Part shown: positions 8,801 to 17,651 of the stretch, piece by piece
Layout: every line of letters starts with the position of its first letter
How positions within the stretch are numbered: position 1 is the stretch's first letter
Assembly: GCA_905182175.1 (NCBI GenBank)
Contig: CAJJAT010000001.1
Location: 124,001 to 188,000 of the forward strand
Reading direction: 5' to 3'
DNA length: 64,000 nt
Source of the DNA: Flavobacteriales bacterium UBA1494
GTDB lineage: Bacteria > Bacteroidota > Bacteroidia > Flavobacteriales_E > Vicingaceae
The notes under the pieces: generated by a model
Databases searched by the model: none
What the model saw: only the letters and a program-made list of their open reading frames with translations
Told to the model about the DNA's origin: nothing
Translations under genes and position numbers: made by a program

Positions 8801-10346
8801 GATTCCCTTCAATGTACAAATAGTGACCAATGACCTACAAATCAATAGTCCGATGGATACACTTTTCTGCGGATCAGGAAATTTTAACGTCTCTGTTCCA
8901 AGTTCAGGAACCATTTCCAAGTACCAGTATAGCTCCAATAGAGACTTTACCAATACCTTAAATGCGACCAATACCACAAATTCATTCACCATCAACAAAA
9001 CGGACTCTGCACTATTTTATGTAAAAATTAGTAACAATTTTTGCGAAAGAATTGACAGTATTTTAGTGCAATACATTGATTACTCTCTAGACTTAAATAC
9101 AATTAGCGATTCTGCTTGTTTGCCTCATTTTGAAGCATTGCAAGCTACTGTTGTAGGGGCAGATTCATTTCGAATTACGATCAACAACGGAACTACTTTC
9201 AGAAACAACGCCACACCTCTTGCCGTATTTACTCAAGAAGGTGATTATACAGTTAGATTAATAACTTCTAATGAAAGGTGTAATCGAAAAGATTCCATTG
9301 AACGAATTATCTCCATTCTTGAAAATGTAGAATTGTTAAGCATTCCAGATACGTTGCTGTGTGAAGGCGATAGTGTTCAACTTACAAGCAGCAGCTTAGG
9401 TTCGGCTAAGAGTTTTAGCTGGTCCACAACTCCGGACTTTAGTTCCACCATTTCTACAAATATTGACAGTATTTTAACTGCAACGCCACTTAGCACAACA
9501 AGCTACTACGTAAGAGGAAGAAACTCCATTTGCTTTGACACAGATACTATTGTAATAAATGTAGAGCAACTTGCAATTGAAGTGAATGACTTTGAAAGCT
9601 TTTGTATTTATGACACAATCTCACTAGATGCAGCTGTTATTAGAGCTTCCAGTCCACTGCAGTACAGTTGGACGCCACTGGATAGTATTTTAACCGGAGC
9701 CAATTTAATTTCTGCAACAATAGCTCCTAAAACAAATCAGTTTTATTTTCTAAAAACAGTCAGCCAGACTGGTTGTGAAGATTTTGATACCGTAGAGGTA
9801 GAAGTAAACCTTCCTGCTTTTGACGATGCATTCATTTTCGGAACAGATTCTTTGTTTAAAGGTCAAGAAACGCAACTTTCAACCAATAGAAATGGCAGTA
9901 ATTTAAGTTACCAATGGGAACCTGTCGACGATTTTGATAACCCCAACAGTCCTTCACCGAAAACCACATTAAATACAAGTACTACGTACAGCGTAACCAT
10001 TACAGATTTAAATACAGGTTGTACTGTTGTTGCGCTTAGAAGGTTGAAAGTGTTTGAAGTAAATTGCGCTCAACCGGATATTTTTATTCCGACAGCTTTT
10101 TCTCCAAATGGAGACTTGACCAATGATATTTTATATGTTCGAGGTGCTAACATTAGGGAATTAGATTTTCAGCTGTTTAACCGATGGGGAGAACTAGTAT
10201 TTGAAACGAAGCAGATAAATCAAGGCTGGGACGGAACTTACAACGGCAAAAAAGTTGATCCCGGAGTATTTGTATATCAAGTGAAGGCCATTTGCTTTGA
10301 TGGACAAAAGTACATTGATAAAGGAAATATAACCTTGTTGAAATAG
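5808..10346 (+). CDS. Giant secreted protein with SBBP repeats, PKD/Ig-like domains and T9SS type B sorting domain
   Basis: 1512 residues with a signal peptide (MKFRLLLLLLTFSASPLFA). The N-terminal ~240 residues resemble the DUF7948-type domain that precedes SBBP repeats (ENNGQW near residue 28). Residues about 240-650 hold SBBP-like beta-propeller repeats (FSTYLGG, STYFGG, FATFIGG). Then come cysteine-containing PKD/Ig-like repeats with the FTWNFGNGTN and NYTAYF patterns. The last ~90 residues (IFIPTAFSPNGD ... NRWGELVF ... WDGTYNGK ... GVFVYQVKA) are the gliding motility-associated/T9SS type B C-terminal domain. It is therefore exported and anchored at the cell surface, probably as an adhesin. 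Its TAG stop shares a base with the GTG start of the PorP/SprF gene, so the two are coupled. Confidence 0.93.
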   Translation: MKFRLLLLLLTFSASPLFAHKSEGFVAYTFTENNGQWHKIVTFKAEVEGATVFFEKNAFHYQFINTPNYHAGNIPEDDFERGHIFKAHFLNSNQEVEMSKSGTSDFYYNYYLGDDESKWKSEVRSYQKIKYHQLYTGIDLEVYSKGGFLKYDYIVAPGFSPEQILVQYEGVEKPILKNGNLFVSHKLGEMIEEKPYASQIIDGKQIKVACIYSLTAEGNLSFEFPDGYNQELELTIDPKLIFSTYSGSTANNFGQTATYDDLGNGYMGGIADAIGYNTTLGAFQRNYSGDWDIAISKFNPEGDSLLFSTYLGGTKDETVHSMVVDNSQDLFILGATGSSNFPTTTSTYDNTLSLSAQITTDIGVNFAFGTDIIISKFNSNGTQLLGSTYFGGIGVDGINLNPGLTGTYDGLNFNYGDSHRGEIAVDSMGNCYIGTTTTTANLANSIGTYGGSQDGLVVKLNTNLNTLIWARYVGGSGRDAIYSLKVIDSNKVLIGGGTTSYTDFPTTNGSYQEVSIQNTSSTSRQADGFISLISADGSTIEKSTYISTPNYDQVYFVEFDRFNNVYGYGQTEAGLLFPRLRAPVANPGAGQFIVKLDRNLDSLEFSTTFGNGNGTGRVNISPTAFLVDQCQNIYAAGWGGRLVPAEGDKNITNMPLIRDTSYGTINSSAFYLYVINRNIDSVLFATFIGGSNSDDHVDGGTSRFDKNGVVYHSVCASCRAANTSDFPTTPTAFSRTDNSQNCNNALFKIDFEVVIRADFSLSNKEICLRPGTIDSIRVVNSSVDTTNMTWDFYGDTVASAFADTVIYFNSPGNYTIRQVVFDSVCAIRDSLDLNIVVRPDDIDLSIQFDSLVCYSDSTTITVNSNGGANEFRFARTRNFTSPINSNILDSTFKVQLIRGNNFFYIQAINPITNACVKEDSILIFYSPTTANASVSANGVCEGTPIQFNATVTNANSFTWNFGNGTNNASLSPLFSYPAPGNYTAYFIYENILCQLKDSIPFNVQIVTNDLQINSPMDTLFCGSGNFNVSVPSSGTISKYQYSSNRDFTNTLNATNTTNSFTINKTDSALFYVKISNNFCERIDSILVQYIDYSLDLNTISDSACLPHFEALQATVVGADSFRITINNGTTFRNNATPLAVFTQEGDYTVRLITSNERCNRKDSIERIISILENVELLSIPDTLLCEGDSVQLTSSSLGSAKSFSWSTTPDFSSTISTNIDSILTATPLSTTSYYVRGRNSICFDTDTIVINVEQLAIEVNDFESFCIYDTISLDAAVIRASSPLQYSWTPLDSILTGANLISATIAPKTNQFYFLKTVSQTGCEDFDTVEVEVNLPAFDDAFIFGTDSLFKGQETQLSTNRNGSNLSYQWEPVDDFDNPNSPSPKTTLNTSTTYSVTITDLNTGCTVVALRRLKVFEVNCAQPDIFIPTAFSPNGDLTNDILYVRGANIRELDFQLFNRWGELVFETKQINQGWDGTYNGKKVDPGVFVYQVKAICFDGQKYIDKGNITLLK

Positions 10347-11350
10347 TGAAGAATGCCATTCTCCATATTCTTTTTTTGAGTTTCTCAATTTCGGTTATTG
10401 GACAAGATGTACACTTTTCACAATTCAATAAATCATATCAGAATTTAAATCCGGCACTGACAGGCAGTTTTGTTGGAGATTTTAGATTCAACGGAAACTT
10501 TAGAAACCAATGGGCTTCCATTTCTGAACCTTTTAGAACATTTTCAGCTGCCATAGACGCAAGTCACCCTTTTTCAAAACTCCCGCAATTTAAAATAGGC
10601 CTCGTCTTTATGAACGATGAAGTAGGTGTCGGAGGATTAAAGAATACCGCAGTAAACAGTAATTTTGGCTACGAAATAAAAATCGATCCAGATTCAACAT
10701 GGATTTTAAAAACTGGTTTACAACTTGGTTTTTCAGCTCGGTCAATTAATTTTGATAAGTTCACTTATGACAATCAATACGATGGAAGAGCATTTGACCC
10801 AAATCTAACAACAGGAGAAAACTTTGATCAAAGCAGTTTAGTTCACTTAAATTTGGGAACTGGTTTTGGATTAGAACATCGGCTTTCCAATACAGACGGA
10901 ATTGAAATCGGATTTTCTGCGTTTAACCTTACCTACCCTAACTTAAGTTTTAATAAAGCATCTGCTAGGTTAGACCTGAGGTCAAATTTTTATATTTTAT
11001 CCCAATTTCAATTGAGTGAAAATTTAAGTTTGCTTCCTTCCCTGCTTTTTTCAAATCAAGCTAAGTTTCGGGAATTGGTCATCGGCTCAGACCTAAAATA
11101 TAGATTTGAAGGCCAAAGTGCCTTCAGTAATATTTACGGAGGACTCTATTGGCGGACAGGAGATGCATTTATCTTCTCCGCAGGTTTAGACTATGATCAA
11201 TGGAATTTGGGATTAAGCTACGACGTGAATTATTCTCAACTTCGAACCGCTTCTAATAGACGAGGTGGATTAGAAATTTCGCTGACCTACATTTTCAAGA
11301 AGTATATACCAAATTTAAGACGCTACAAAATATGCCCAAATTTCATGTAG
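10346..11350 (+). CDS. PorP/SprF family type IX secretion outer membrane protein
   Basis: 334 residues with a short signal peptide ending near IGQ. It has the family start QDVHFSQFNKSYQNLNPALTGSF and ends in beta-strand-rich sequence expected to form an outer membrane barrel. PorP/SprF proteins help specific type B T9SS cargo reach or stay on the cell surface, and in Bacteroidota they usually sit just downstream of their cargo gene. That is the case here: the GTG start overlaps the stop of the 1512-residue cargo gene (TAGTG). The 3' end overlaps the OmpA/PD40 gene by 19 bases, making a tight three-gene unit. A GTG start is the best choice because no ATG is near the signal peptide. Confidence 0.93.
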   Translation: MKNAILHILFLSFSISVIGQDVHFSQFNKSYQNLNPALTGSFVGDFRFNGNFRNQWASISEPFRTFSAAIDASHPFSKLPQFKIGLVFMNDEVGVGGLKNTAVNSNFGYEIKIDPDSTWILKTGLQLGFSARSINFDKFTYDNQYDGRAFDPNLTTGENFDQSSLVHLNLGTGFGLEHRLSNTDGIEIGFSAFNLTYPNLSFNKASARLDLRSNFYILSQFQLSENLSLLPSLLFSNQAKFRELVIGSDLKYRFEGQSAFSNIYGGLYWRTGDAFIFSAGLDYDQWNLGLSYDVNYSQLRTASNRRGGLEISLTYIFKKYIPNLRRYKICPNFM

Positions 11351-13599
11351 TAAAATTCATTTTTTTTACATTACTGCTTTCAAGTACTGTTGCGGGTTTT
11401 GCTCAAGCTGCTGAAGCAACTATTGATGGTGCAGAAGACAGATATAAAACAGGTGATTTTTTTGGAGCACTTTTTGAATATGAGAAAGCCATGCAAATTG
11501 ACTCTGTTAATTTAGACGTGCTTTTTGGTTTTGGAAAAACACTACTTGCCGTAAATAACCCACAAAAAGCTAGTATTTATCTAAAAAAAGCAAAAGCGTT
11601 AGATCAAAAGAAATCAAAAGAAAGTTTGGGCTACTTGTTAGCAGAATCATTCAGACTTTCAGGAGATTATAGAAATGCAAGAAAATATTACAATTATGCG
11701 TTATCGCCATACAGAAGCGATAGAAAAGGATTCTGGTACCAACGTATTTTAATGAGTAAAAAAGCAAATGATTGGGCTACCAAAAGTCAAGAGAGTACTG
11801 AAGAATTAAAATCTTTAGGAAATAAGGTAAATTCTAACTTTTCAGAATTCGGTGCGCAAATCTATGATGGAAACATCTACTTTTCTTCACTCATTGCAGA
11901 CAGCACGGGAGCCTCAAATGTTGTTTTTGATAAAAATTATTATGCAAAATTATACTTTAAAGCTCTGGACAAATCCTCTAAAAAGCAGCCAATTCAATTC
12001 AGTAATAAAGATAACATCAACTTTAGAAATAAACATATATCCAACCCTAGTTTTTTAGGCAGCAGCTTGTTCTTTACCGTTTGTGATACCAACTTTAATT
12101 GTGAAATTTATAGAGGAAAACTGAACGGAAATAAACTGGTTAGCGTAAAGAAACTCAATAAAAATATAAACAACACGGTCAGTAATAATACACAACCACA
12201 TGCTGTCGTTGAAAAATCAGATACTGTCCTTTATTTCGTATCAAATAGAAAGCAAGGTTTTGGAGGGTTAGACATATGGCGTTCAAAAAAAGAAAGTTTT
12301 GGCTTTGGGCAAGCTACTAATTTAGGAAACGAAGTAAACTCACTCGACGACGAAGTCACACCTTTCTTTGATGTTCAAAGTCATCAATTATTCTTTAGTT
12401 CAAACTGGCACATTGGATATGGCGGTTACGATATTTTTAAAAGTGAAAAGCAAGGGATTAATTTTAAAACTCCAATTAATCTAGGCAAACCTTATAACAG
12501 TAGTTACAATGATTATTATTTTTTCCCTTTTCAGCAATTAGCCATAATTAGCTCAAATAGACCTTTGGGAAACGTAGAAGGTACTAACTCTTGCTGCAAC
12601 GATTTATATGAAGTCAAATACGAAAGAAATGTAATGGTGAAAGAGGAGAAGGTGAGGAAATTAACCCTTGCTGAAACAAAAGTTAACGAAGAGGAGTTGA
12701 ATAAATTTTTGCCCCTTTCACTTTACTTCCATAACGATAGTCCGAAACAAAATAGCAGCGATACAAGCACAAACAGCAATTTTATTGATTTAGCAATGGC
12801 TTACGTTAATTTAAAATCCGAGTATGCCAACAAATTGATTCCAACACTTAGTGGAGACTTGAAAATTGAGGAGGAAGAAAAATTAACTCAATTCTTCAAA
12901 AGAAAAGTAGAGTTTGGAACGGAGCAACTCCAAGAAATTACACCATTGTTGCTGGAAGAATTAGAAAAAGGAAATGAAATAGAACTTGCTGTGAGAGGTT
13001 ATGCAAGTTCATTGTCTAGCTCAGAATATAACTTAAAACTCACATTAAGGAGAATTCAATCCTTAATCAATTACTTGGAAATAGCCGAAAACGGCACAAT
13101 TCGACCTTTCCTAGATAACGGTAAACTAAAAATTAAAAAACTACCACTCGGAGAGTATGCAGTTACGAAAGTTCAAAAAGAAGCAAATAAATTAGCAGCT
13201 GTATATAGCGCAGATGCCGCATCTGAAAGAAAAATTGAAATTGTTGCTTTGAAGAGTTCCGGTTATAATGCAAGTATTAATGCAACAGACCAACCAAAAC
13301 TTGAAATAGAAAAAACAAAACACATTGCTATTTATAAAAAGGGCTCGACAGTAAAAAGAGGCTTTTTATTAAAAAACACTGGCAAGGAAATATTAAAGGT
13401 ATACCAAGTGATAGTTGATGAAAAGTTGGTTCAAACAAACCAACTTAGTTTTATTAATAAAAATGACTCTGATCGACTAATTGTTGAAGTGTTCACTTCT
13501 TACTTGGAAGGCGACGCTGTTATCGAAATCTTACTGGTAACAAACGACCCAACGAATAACATGCGCAAATTAGAAATTGAATTAATACTCAACGAATAA
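11332..13599 (+). CDS. OmpA-like/PD40 TPR protein with an extra C-terminal domain (T9SS-associated)
   Basis: 755 residues with a signal peptide (to about residue 27). The order is: TPR-like helices in the first ~150 residues; PD40/WD40-like beta-propeller blades (VLYFVSNRKQGFGGLDIWRS, QLFFSSNWHIGYGGYDIFKS) at about 180-420; a region resembling an OmpA C-terminal domain at about 530-610 (GYASSLSSSEYNLKLTLRR); then a DUF1573-like beta domain. The layout recalls PorE-type proteins that tie the T9SS to peptidoglycan. The Asp that normally contacts diaminopimelate (in G-x-T-D) reads Ser here, so binding is doubtful. The gene overlaps PorP/SprF by 19 bases. Confidence 0.85.
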   Translation: MPKFHVVKFIFFTLLLSSTVAGFAQAAEATIDGAEDRYKTGDFFGALFEYEKAMQIDSVNLDVLFGFGKTLLAVNNPQKASIYLKKAKALDQKKSKESLGYLLAESFRLSGDYRNARKYYNYALSPYRSDRKGFWYQRILMSKKANDWATKSQESTEELKSLGNKVNSNFSEFGAQIYDGNIYFSSLIADSTGASNVVFDKNYYAKLYFKALDKSSKKQPIQFSNKDNINFRNKHISNPSFLGSSLFFTVCDTNFNCEIYRGKLNGNKLVSVKKLNKNINNTVSNNTQPHAVVEKSDTVLYFVSNRKQGFGGLDIWRSKKESFGFGQATNLGNEVNSLDDEVTPFFDVQSHQLFFSSNWHIGYGGYDIFKSEKQGINFKTPINLGKPYNSSYNDYYFFPFQQLAIISSNRPLGNVEGTNSCCNDLYEVKYERNVMVKEEKVRKLTLAETKVNEEELNKFLPLSLYFHNDSPKQNSSDTSTNSNFIDLAMAYVNLKSEYANKLIPTLSGDLKIEEEEKLTQFFKRKVEFGTEQLQEITPLLLEELEKGNEIELAVRGYASSLSSSEYNLKLTLRRIQSLINYLEIAENGTIRPFLDNGKLKIKKLPLGEYAVTKVQKEANKLAAVYSADAASERKIEIVALKSSGYNASINATDQPKLEIEKTKHIAIYKKGSTVKRGFLLKNTGKEILKVYQVIVDEKLVQTNQLSFINKNDSDRLIVEVFTSYLEGDAVIEILLVTNDPTNNMRKLEIELILNE

Positions 13600-14120
13600 T
13601 TATTTTAATGTGACCCAAATAGCTACTCCATCTGCAATAACTTTATTCTGAACCTTGTACACCTGCTTTGTATATTTTTTGTTATACTCAAAACGCTTTA
13701 TAGTCTTCTTGTACTAAATTGATGCAATTGGAAAATCAATTTCAAGTAATCTATATTTTTTTTTCGGTCATTAAGTGCATGTTACAATCAAGATCCTCTG
13801 TATGGCCTATTGACAAGGAGACCTTATTGTTATTAACAATTACTCGTTTGGCTACGAATCCATCTTCCTAAACTTCCTGTGTATGGTTTTTTAATAAAGA
13901 TGCTGTAACATCAAACTAAGCTTCGCTATCTGTTGAATAGATCAATTCAATTAATTGACCTTATATATGTGAACAATCGCCATTCCTCATTTAATGTTTT
14001 CCAAGTAAACTCTACCCTAAAAGTTGTAAAAAGGTATTCTCATCATTACTGTTTTGAGCTTGAGCATATAGTATTATGTAAATAAGCAACAAGCTAGCGA
14101 AGGATATCTACTTAACTAGT
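13600..14120 (-). pseudogene. Decayed small secreted-protein gene
   Basis: The 613 bases between the OmpA/PD40 gene and the desaturase hold no intact gene but clear coding fragments on the minus strand. From the 5' side they are a signal-peptide-like FASLLLIYIILYAQAQNSN, then VEFTWKTLNEEWRLFTYIRS, then EDGFVAKRVIVNNNKVSLS, then KRFEYNKKYTKQVYKVQNK, ending WVTLK with a stop at 13602-13600. The fragments lie in different frames with several stops between them, and no start codon is visible before the signal peptide. The family was not recognised. This is inference from codon-like residue content, not from a known homologue. Confidence 0.55.
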
Positions 14121-14157
14121 GTGGCTTGGACTTTTATATGCTGCTCTAAAATTGGAC

Positions 14158-14189
14158 AAAAAAAAGGTGAGAAATTTCGTTCTCACCTT
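14158..14189 (-). terminator. Rho-independent terminator of the desaturase gene
   Basis: The inverted repeat AAGGTGAGAA (14164-14173) and TTCTCACCTT (14180-14189) has a 6-base loop. Read on the minus strand it is followed by a run of T's (the A run at 14158-14165 on the plus strand). It lies 23 bases after the desaturase stop, the right place to end that transcript. Confidence 0.85.
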
Positions 14190-14212
14190 AAATAAAATTT
14201 TTATATCAAAAA

Positions 14213-15301
14213 CTAGGCATGTCCTAATTTATATAACATTCTTGTGTGCTGCGATAATGCAGATCTAAATGAAGGAACGTTGTGGTAAGGAATATTAAAT
14301 TCTCTAGCTGTTCGTTCCACTATTGGAGCAATTTTCGAATAATGCACATGACTGATATTTGGAAATAAGTGATGTTCTACTTGGTAATTTAATCCGCCTA
14401 CGAACCATGAAAGAATTTTATTTTTTCCACCAAAATTTAAGGTTGTATTCATTTGGTGAACTGCCCATTGATTTAAAACACTACCTTCCGTTGGCACTGG
14501 ATAATCTAAATCTTCCATGACATGAGCCAATTGAAAAACACCTGCTAACGAGAATCCTGCAACAAAGTGAACAGTAAGAAATCCAATAATTAATTGCCAC
14601 CAAGCGATGTCCATTAACATAAGGGGAACAACTGCCATGTAAATAAAATAAATAATTCTCGTTCCGATAATCAACGTCATTTCTTTCTTAAGAGTCGTCT
14701 TAAGTTGTTTCAAAAGCCCAATTTTTTCATATCTTATTACATCACCAAAATCCTTTTGGAATGTCCAAGATAGTGTCATCAAACAATACAAAGGCCAAGC
14801 GTACAAATGCTGATACTTGTGCATTTTAAGTTTAGGAGCATTTGGTGAAAAACGCATAACTGGACCTGGGTCTAAATCTTCATCATGACCTTCAATATTT
14901 GTAAACGAATGGTGTAGAATATTATGTTGTGCTTTCCAATTGTTAATGTTACCACCTAAAAAATTAATAGAAAATCCTAAAAATTTGTTGAGCCATTTCT
15001 TTCTAGAAGCACTACCATGATTCGCATCGTGCATTACACTGAAACCTATACCTGCCATTCCAAGTCCCATCATTAAACACAATCCCCATTGAATTAATGG
15101 ATTTGTAACAACATCTGATAGCAATAAAAAATACGGCGCTGTGTAAAGGGCTAGCATCGCAACTGCTTTTATTTTAAATTTGATACCGCCGGTCTTGGCA
15201 ATCTTCTTTTCTTTGAAATATCCGTCAACCCGTTTTCTAAGGGTCTTGACAAATTCACTTTGGCTTGGATTGCTAAATCGAATTGGTTTTACTTTTTCCA
15301 T
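14213..15301 (-). CDS. Membrane fatty acid (acyl-CoA/acyl-lipid) desaturase
   Basis: 362 residues with several transmembrane helices and all three di-iron histidine boxes in order: HDANH at residues 91-95, HNILHH at 126-131, and QVEHH near 312. The QxxHH third box is typical of front-end/linoleoyl-CoA-type desaturases. The enzyme introduces a double bond into membrane acyl chains using O2 and reduced electron carrier. No fused cytochrome b5 domain is present. It is transcribed alone, with its own terminator downstream, and a broken glycosyltransferase gene lies divergently upstream. Regiospecificity cannot be read from sequence. Confidence 0.93.
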   Translation of the reverse strand: MEKVKPIRFSNPSQSEFVKTLRKRVDGYFKEKKIAKTGGIKFKIKAVAMLALYTAPYFLLLSDVVTNPLIQWGLCLMMGLGMAGIGFSVMHDANHGSASRKKWLNKFLGFSINFLGGNINNWKAQHNILHHSFTNIEGHDEDLDPGPVMRFSPNAPKLKMHKYQHLYAWPLYCLMTLSWTFQKDFGDVIRYEKIGLLKQLKTTLKKEMTLIIGTRIIYFIYMAVVPLMLMDIAWWQLIIGFLTVHFVAGFSLAGVFQLAHVMEDLDYPVPTEGSVLNQWAVHQMNTTLNFGGKNKILSWFVGGLNYQVEHHLFPNISHVHYSKIAPIVERTAREFNIPYHNVPSFRSALSQHTRMLYKLGHA

Positions 15302-15395
15302 AATAATTATCTAAGTTGCTAAATTAACCACAAAGAGGTGAAAAATATACTGATTTTACTCATCTTTCAACATCGCATTGGTTATAATTGTATTT

Positions 15396-17214
15396 ATGAG
15401 AACACAACGACTGGTTTTTTTTTATTTTCGTCGTAAGCACTCACAATTATCCTAACACAGTTAATCATGAATATGTTTTAGATGACTTCTCGGTTATCAA
15501 AGAAAATTTTGTTGCAAAAAAAGGTTTCGAAGGAATACCAACCATTTAGAAAACACACTATAAATATGGCTACGGTTACCAAAATGCCCATCTATATAGA
15601 CCATTAAGTTTAAGTTTATTCGCCATTCAATGGGAATTAGCCCCAAATAACCCAACTTTTCCTCATTTTACCAATGTTATTTTATATGCACTTTTATGCT
15701 TTCTAATTTTCATTTTTCTGACCCAACTATTTGGCGAAGAAAACAACTTACTAAGTTTTCTAGCTTCCCTGCTACTTACCTTACATCCTATTCACACCGA
15801 AGCAGTTGCTAACATAAAAAGCATGGATGATATTTTGGTCCTACTTTTAGGAATATCATCCTTCCTCCTGCTATTTAGCTACCTAAGAAATCAAAAGAAG
15901 GCTCATTTATCTTTGAGTTTAACCGCCATGCTATTTGCTTTATTCTCCAAAGAGAGTGCGATCACCCTAATTGACGTCATCCCTATTTTACTTGTTCTAT
16001 TTAAAAATATTAAATGGAAGAAAGCCTTAGTGATAACGTCATATTATCTAATTCCAACTATGGTTTTTGTAGGAATCAGAATAAAAATAGTAGGCAGCAT
16101 TAGTGGAAATAAAAGTATTGCTGGAATTGATAATTTATTAGTCAAGGCGCCTAATATAGCGGTTGAAATCGCAACGGCGTTAAAAATAATGGGATTATAT
16201 GTCTGGAAATTAATATTTCCGCATCCACTTGTAAGCGACTACAGCTTTAATCAAATTACTCTTACAGGTTTTGAGAATCCCTTCACTTGGTTGTCAATTC
16301 TAATTTATGGAATTATGCTATTTTTAGTAATTTATTGTTGGAGGAGAGCTCCCATCGTTAGTTTTTCTCTTTCCTTCTTCTTACTAACCATTTCATTGTA
16401 TACCAACTTATTTTATACAATAGGCACTTCTTTTGGAAAGCGCTTGCTATTCATACCCTCTTTAGGATTCTCTATTTTATGTGCCTACTTGTTACTACTT
16501 CCCTTTAAGATTAAGAGTTCCAAAAAATTAAAATTGCCCAACTTTAAAATCCCAATAGGCTTAACAATAATTCTTTGCGCTATTTACTCCTTCAAAACAA
16601 TCGACCGTAACAAAGCTTGGAAAAACAACCTAACGCTCTGTTCTACGGATATTAAAAATTGTTCCAATAGCGCTCGTTGCCACTATTACAACGGACTTAG
16701 CATAATGAAATACCAAGCATTGGCAAGTAAAAATAAAAACAAATGAAATGAGTATTTAAATCAATCAATACGAGCATTTATTAACGCGATAGCTATTCTG
16801 CCAGGATACTCTGATGCCCATGAGGAACTTGGCTTGGCCTATTACCGGTTAAAGAATTATGCTGAAGCGGAGAAAGCGTATTTAAAATCTATTCAGTTCA
16901 ATAAAAGCAATCCAGTTGTTTATTCTAATTTAGGGAGTTTATATTTTGAACTAAAAAGTTATCAGAAAGCAAAGACGTCTTACGAAAACGCTCTACAGTT
17001 GAACCCAAACCTTGTAGATGCTTTAGCACATTATGCCGCTTCATTGGGCACTCTAGGTGATTACAATAGAGCGATACAGTATTTTAAGAAGGCAATTAAA
17101 CTGAATCCGAATGAAGCCACTTATTATAAAATGGTAGGAATTACTTATCAAAATTTAGGCAAACAAACCGAAGCTAATCAATACCTAGCAAAAGCAAAAC
17201 AACTGCAACGTTAA
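15396..17214 (+). pseudogene. TMTC/GT39-like membrane glycosyltransferase with TPR tail, broken by three lesions
   Basis: Continuous homology-like sequence runs through a frame (first base 1 mod 3) interrupted by TAG at 15547-15549 and TGA at 16744-16746. The likely ATG (15396) is in another frame, joined across a run of nine T's at 15415-15423. The N-terminal part (YVLDDFSVI, LYRPLSLS, LHPIHTEAVANIKS) and the repeated hydrophobic helices match multi-span protein O-mannosyltransferase-like enzymes of the TMTC type. The C-terminal ~150 residues are TPR repeats (AEAEKAYLKSIQFNKSNPVVYSN pattern). An intact form would be about 600 residues. The longest surviving open pieces are 15823-16746 and 16834-17214. 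The TAG probably replaces a Trp codon. Confidence 0.82.
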
Positions 17215-17244
17215 TAAATATGATAGATCAGCTTTTAAGTATGC

Positions 17245-17651
17245 ACTCAAAGACAAATTTCCAACGAATTCAAAATTACATTAGAAGAGGGCTATTGCCA
17301 TTTCGCTGTTGACGAATTCGCTAGTAAGGAGCTGATTAGAATGGTCGGTATATCGGGTCAAGATTTTGCCAGTGAATTTACTCCTTGTGCAGATATTGGG
17401 TGGAGAATTGCTCTACACTTTTTGGAAAAGGATATACACCCGAGGCCGCTAAAAGATATTTGAGTTATGCCTTTGGAAACTTGCACGTAGAACAAGGATT
17501 TGCACTCGCTCCAGTTGTAAATAAAAGCCCCATTCACGTTATGTACAAAATTGGGATGCGTAAATTATTAGAATTAAAGCACCCACAACTTAAAGAGTAT
17601 AATAAATTGGTACATTGCGTTTGCTATGACATCAAACCTACACCCTGGTAA
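17245..17651 (+). pseudogene. GNAT N-acetyltransferase remnant with frameshift
   Basis: Two frames together spell the second half of a RimJ-like GNAT domain. The first is FKITLEEGYCHFAVDEFA ... GQDFASEFTPCADIGWRIA. After a shift in the T5 run at 17419-17423 it continues FGKGYTPEAAKRYLSYAF ... VVNKSPIHVMYKIGM ... CYDIK. The acetyl-CoA-binding loop is thus cut by one extra base. The N-terminal third of the domain is missing or unrecognisable. The 3' end overlaps the start of the intact methyltransferase gene. A base-calling error in the T run could mimic this, but the missing N-terminus argues for true decay. Confidence 0.75.

Noticed and set aside
8786-8998. Antisense ORFs inside the giant surface gene and other large genes
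   Set aside because: They are shadows of the coding frame with no independent support.
15547-16746. Stop-codon recoding or selenocysteine in the TMTC-like gene
   Set aside because: Both TAG and TGA interrupt the frame, a TAA breaks other genes, no SECIS-like hairpin was noticed after the TGA, and a frameshift is also present.
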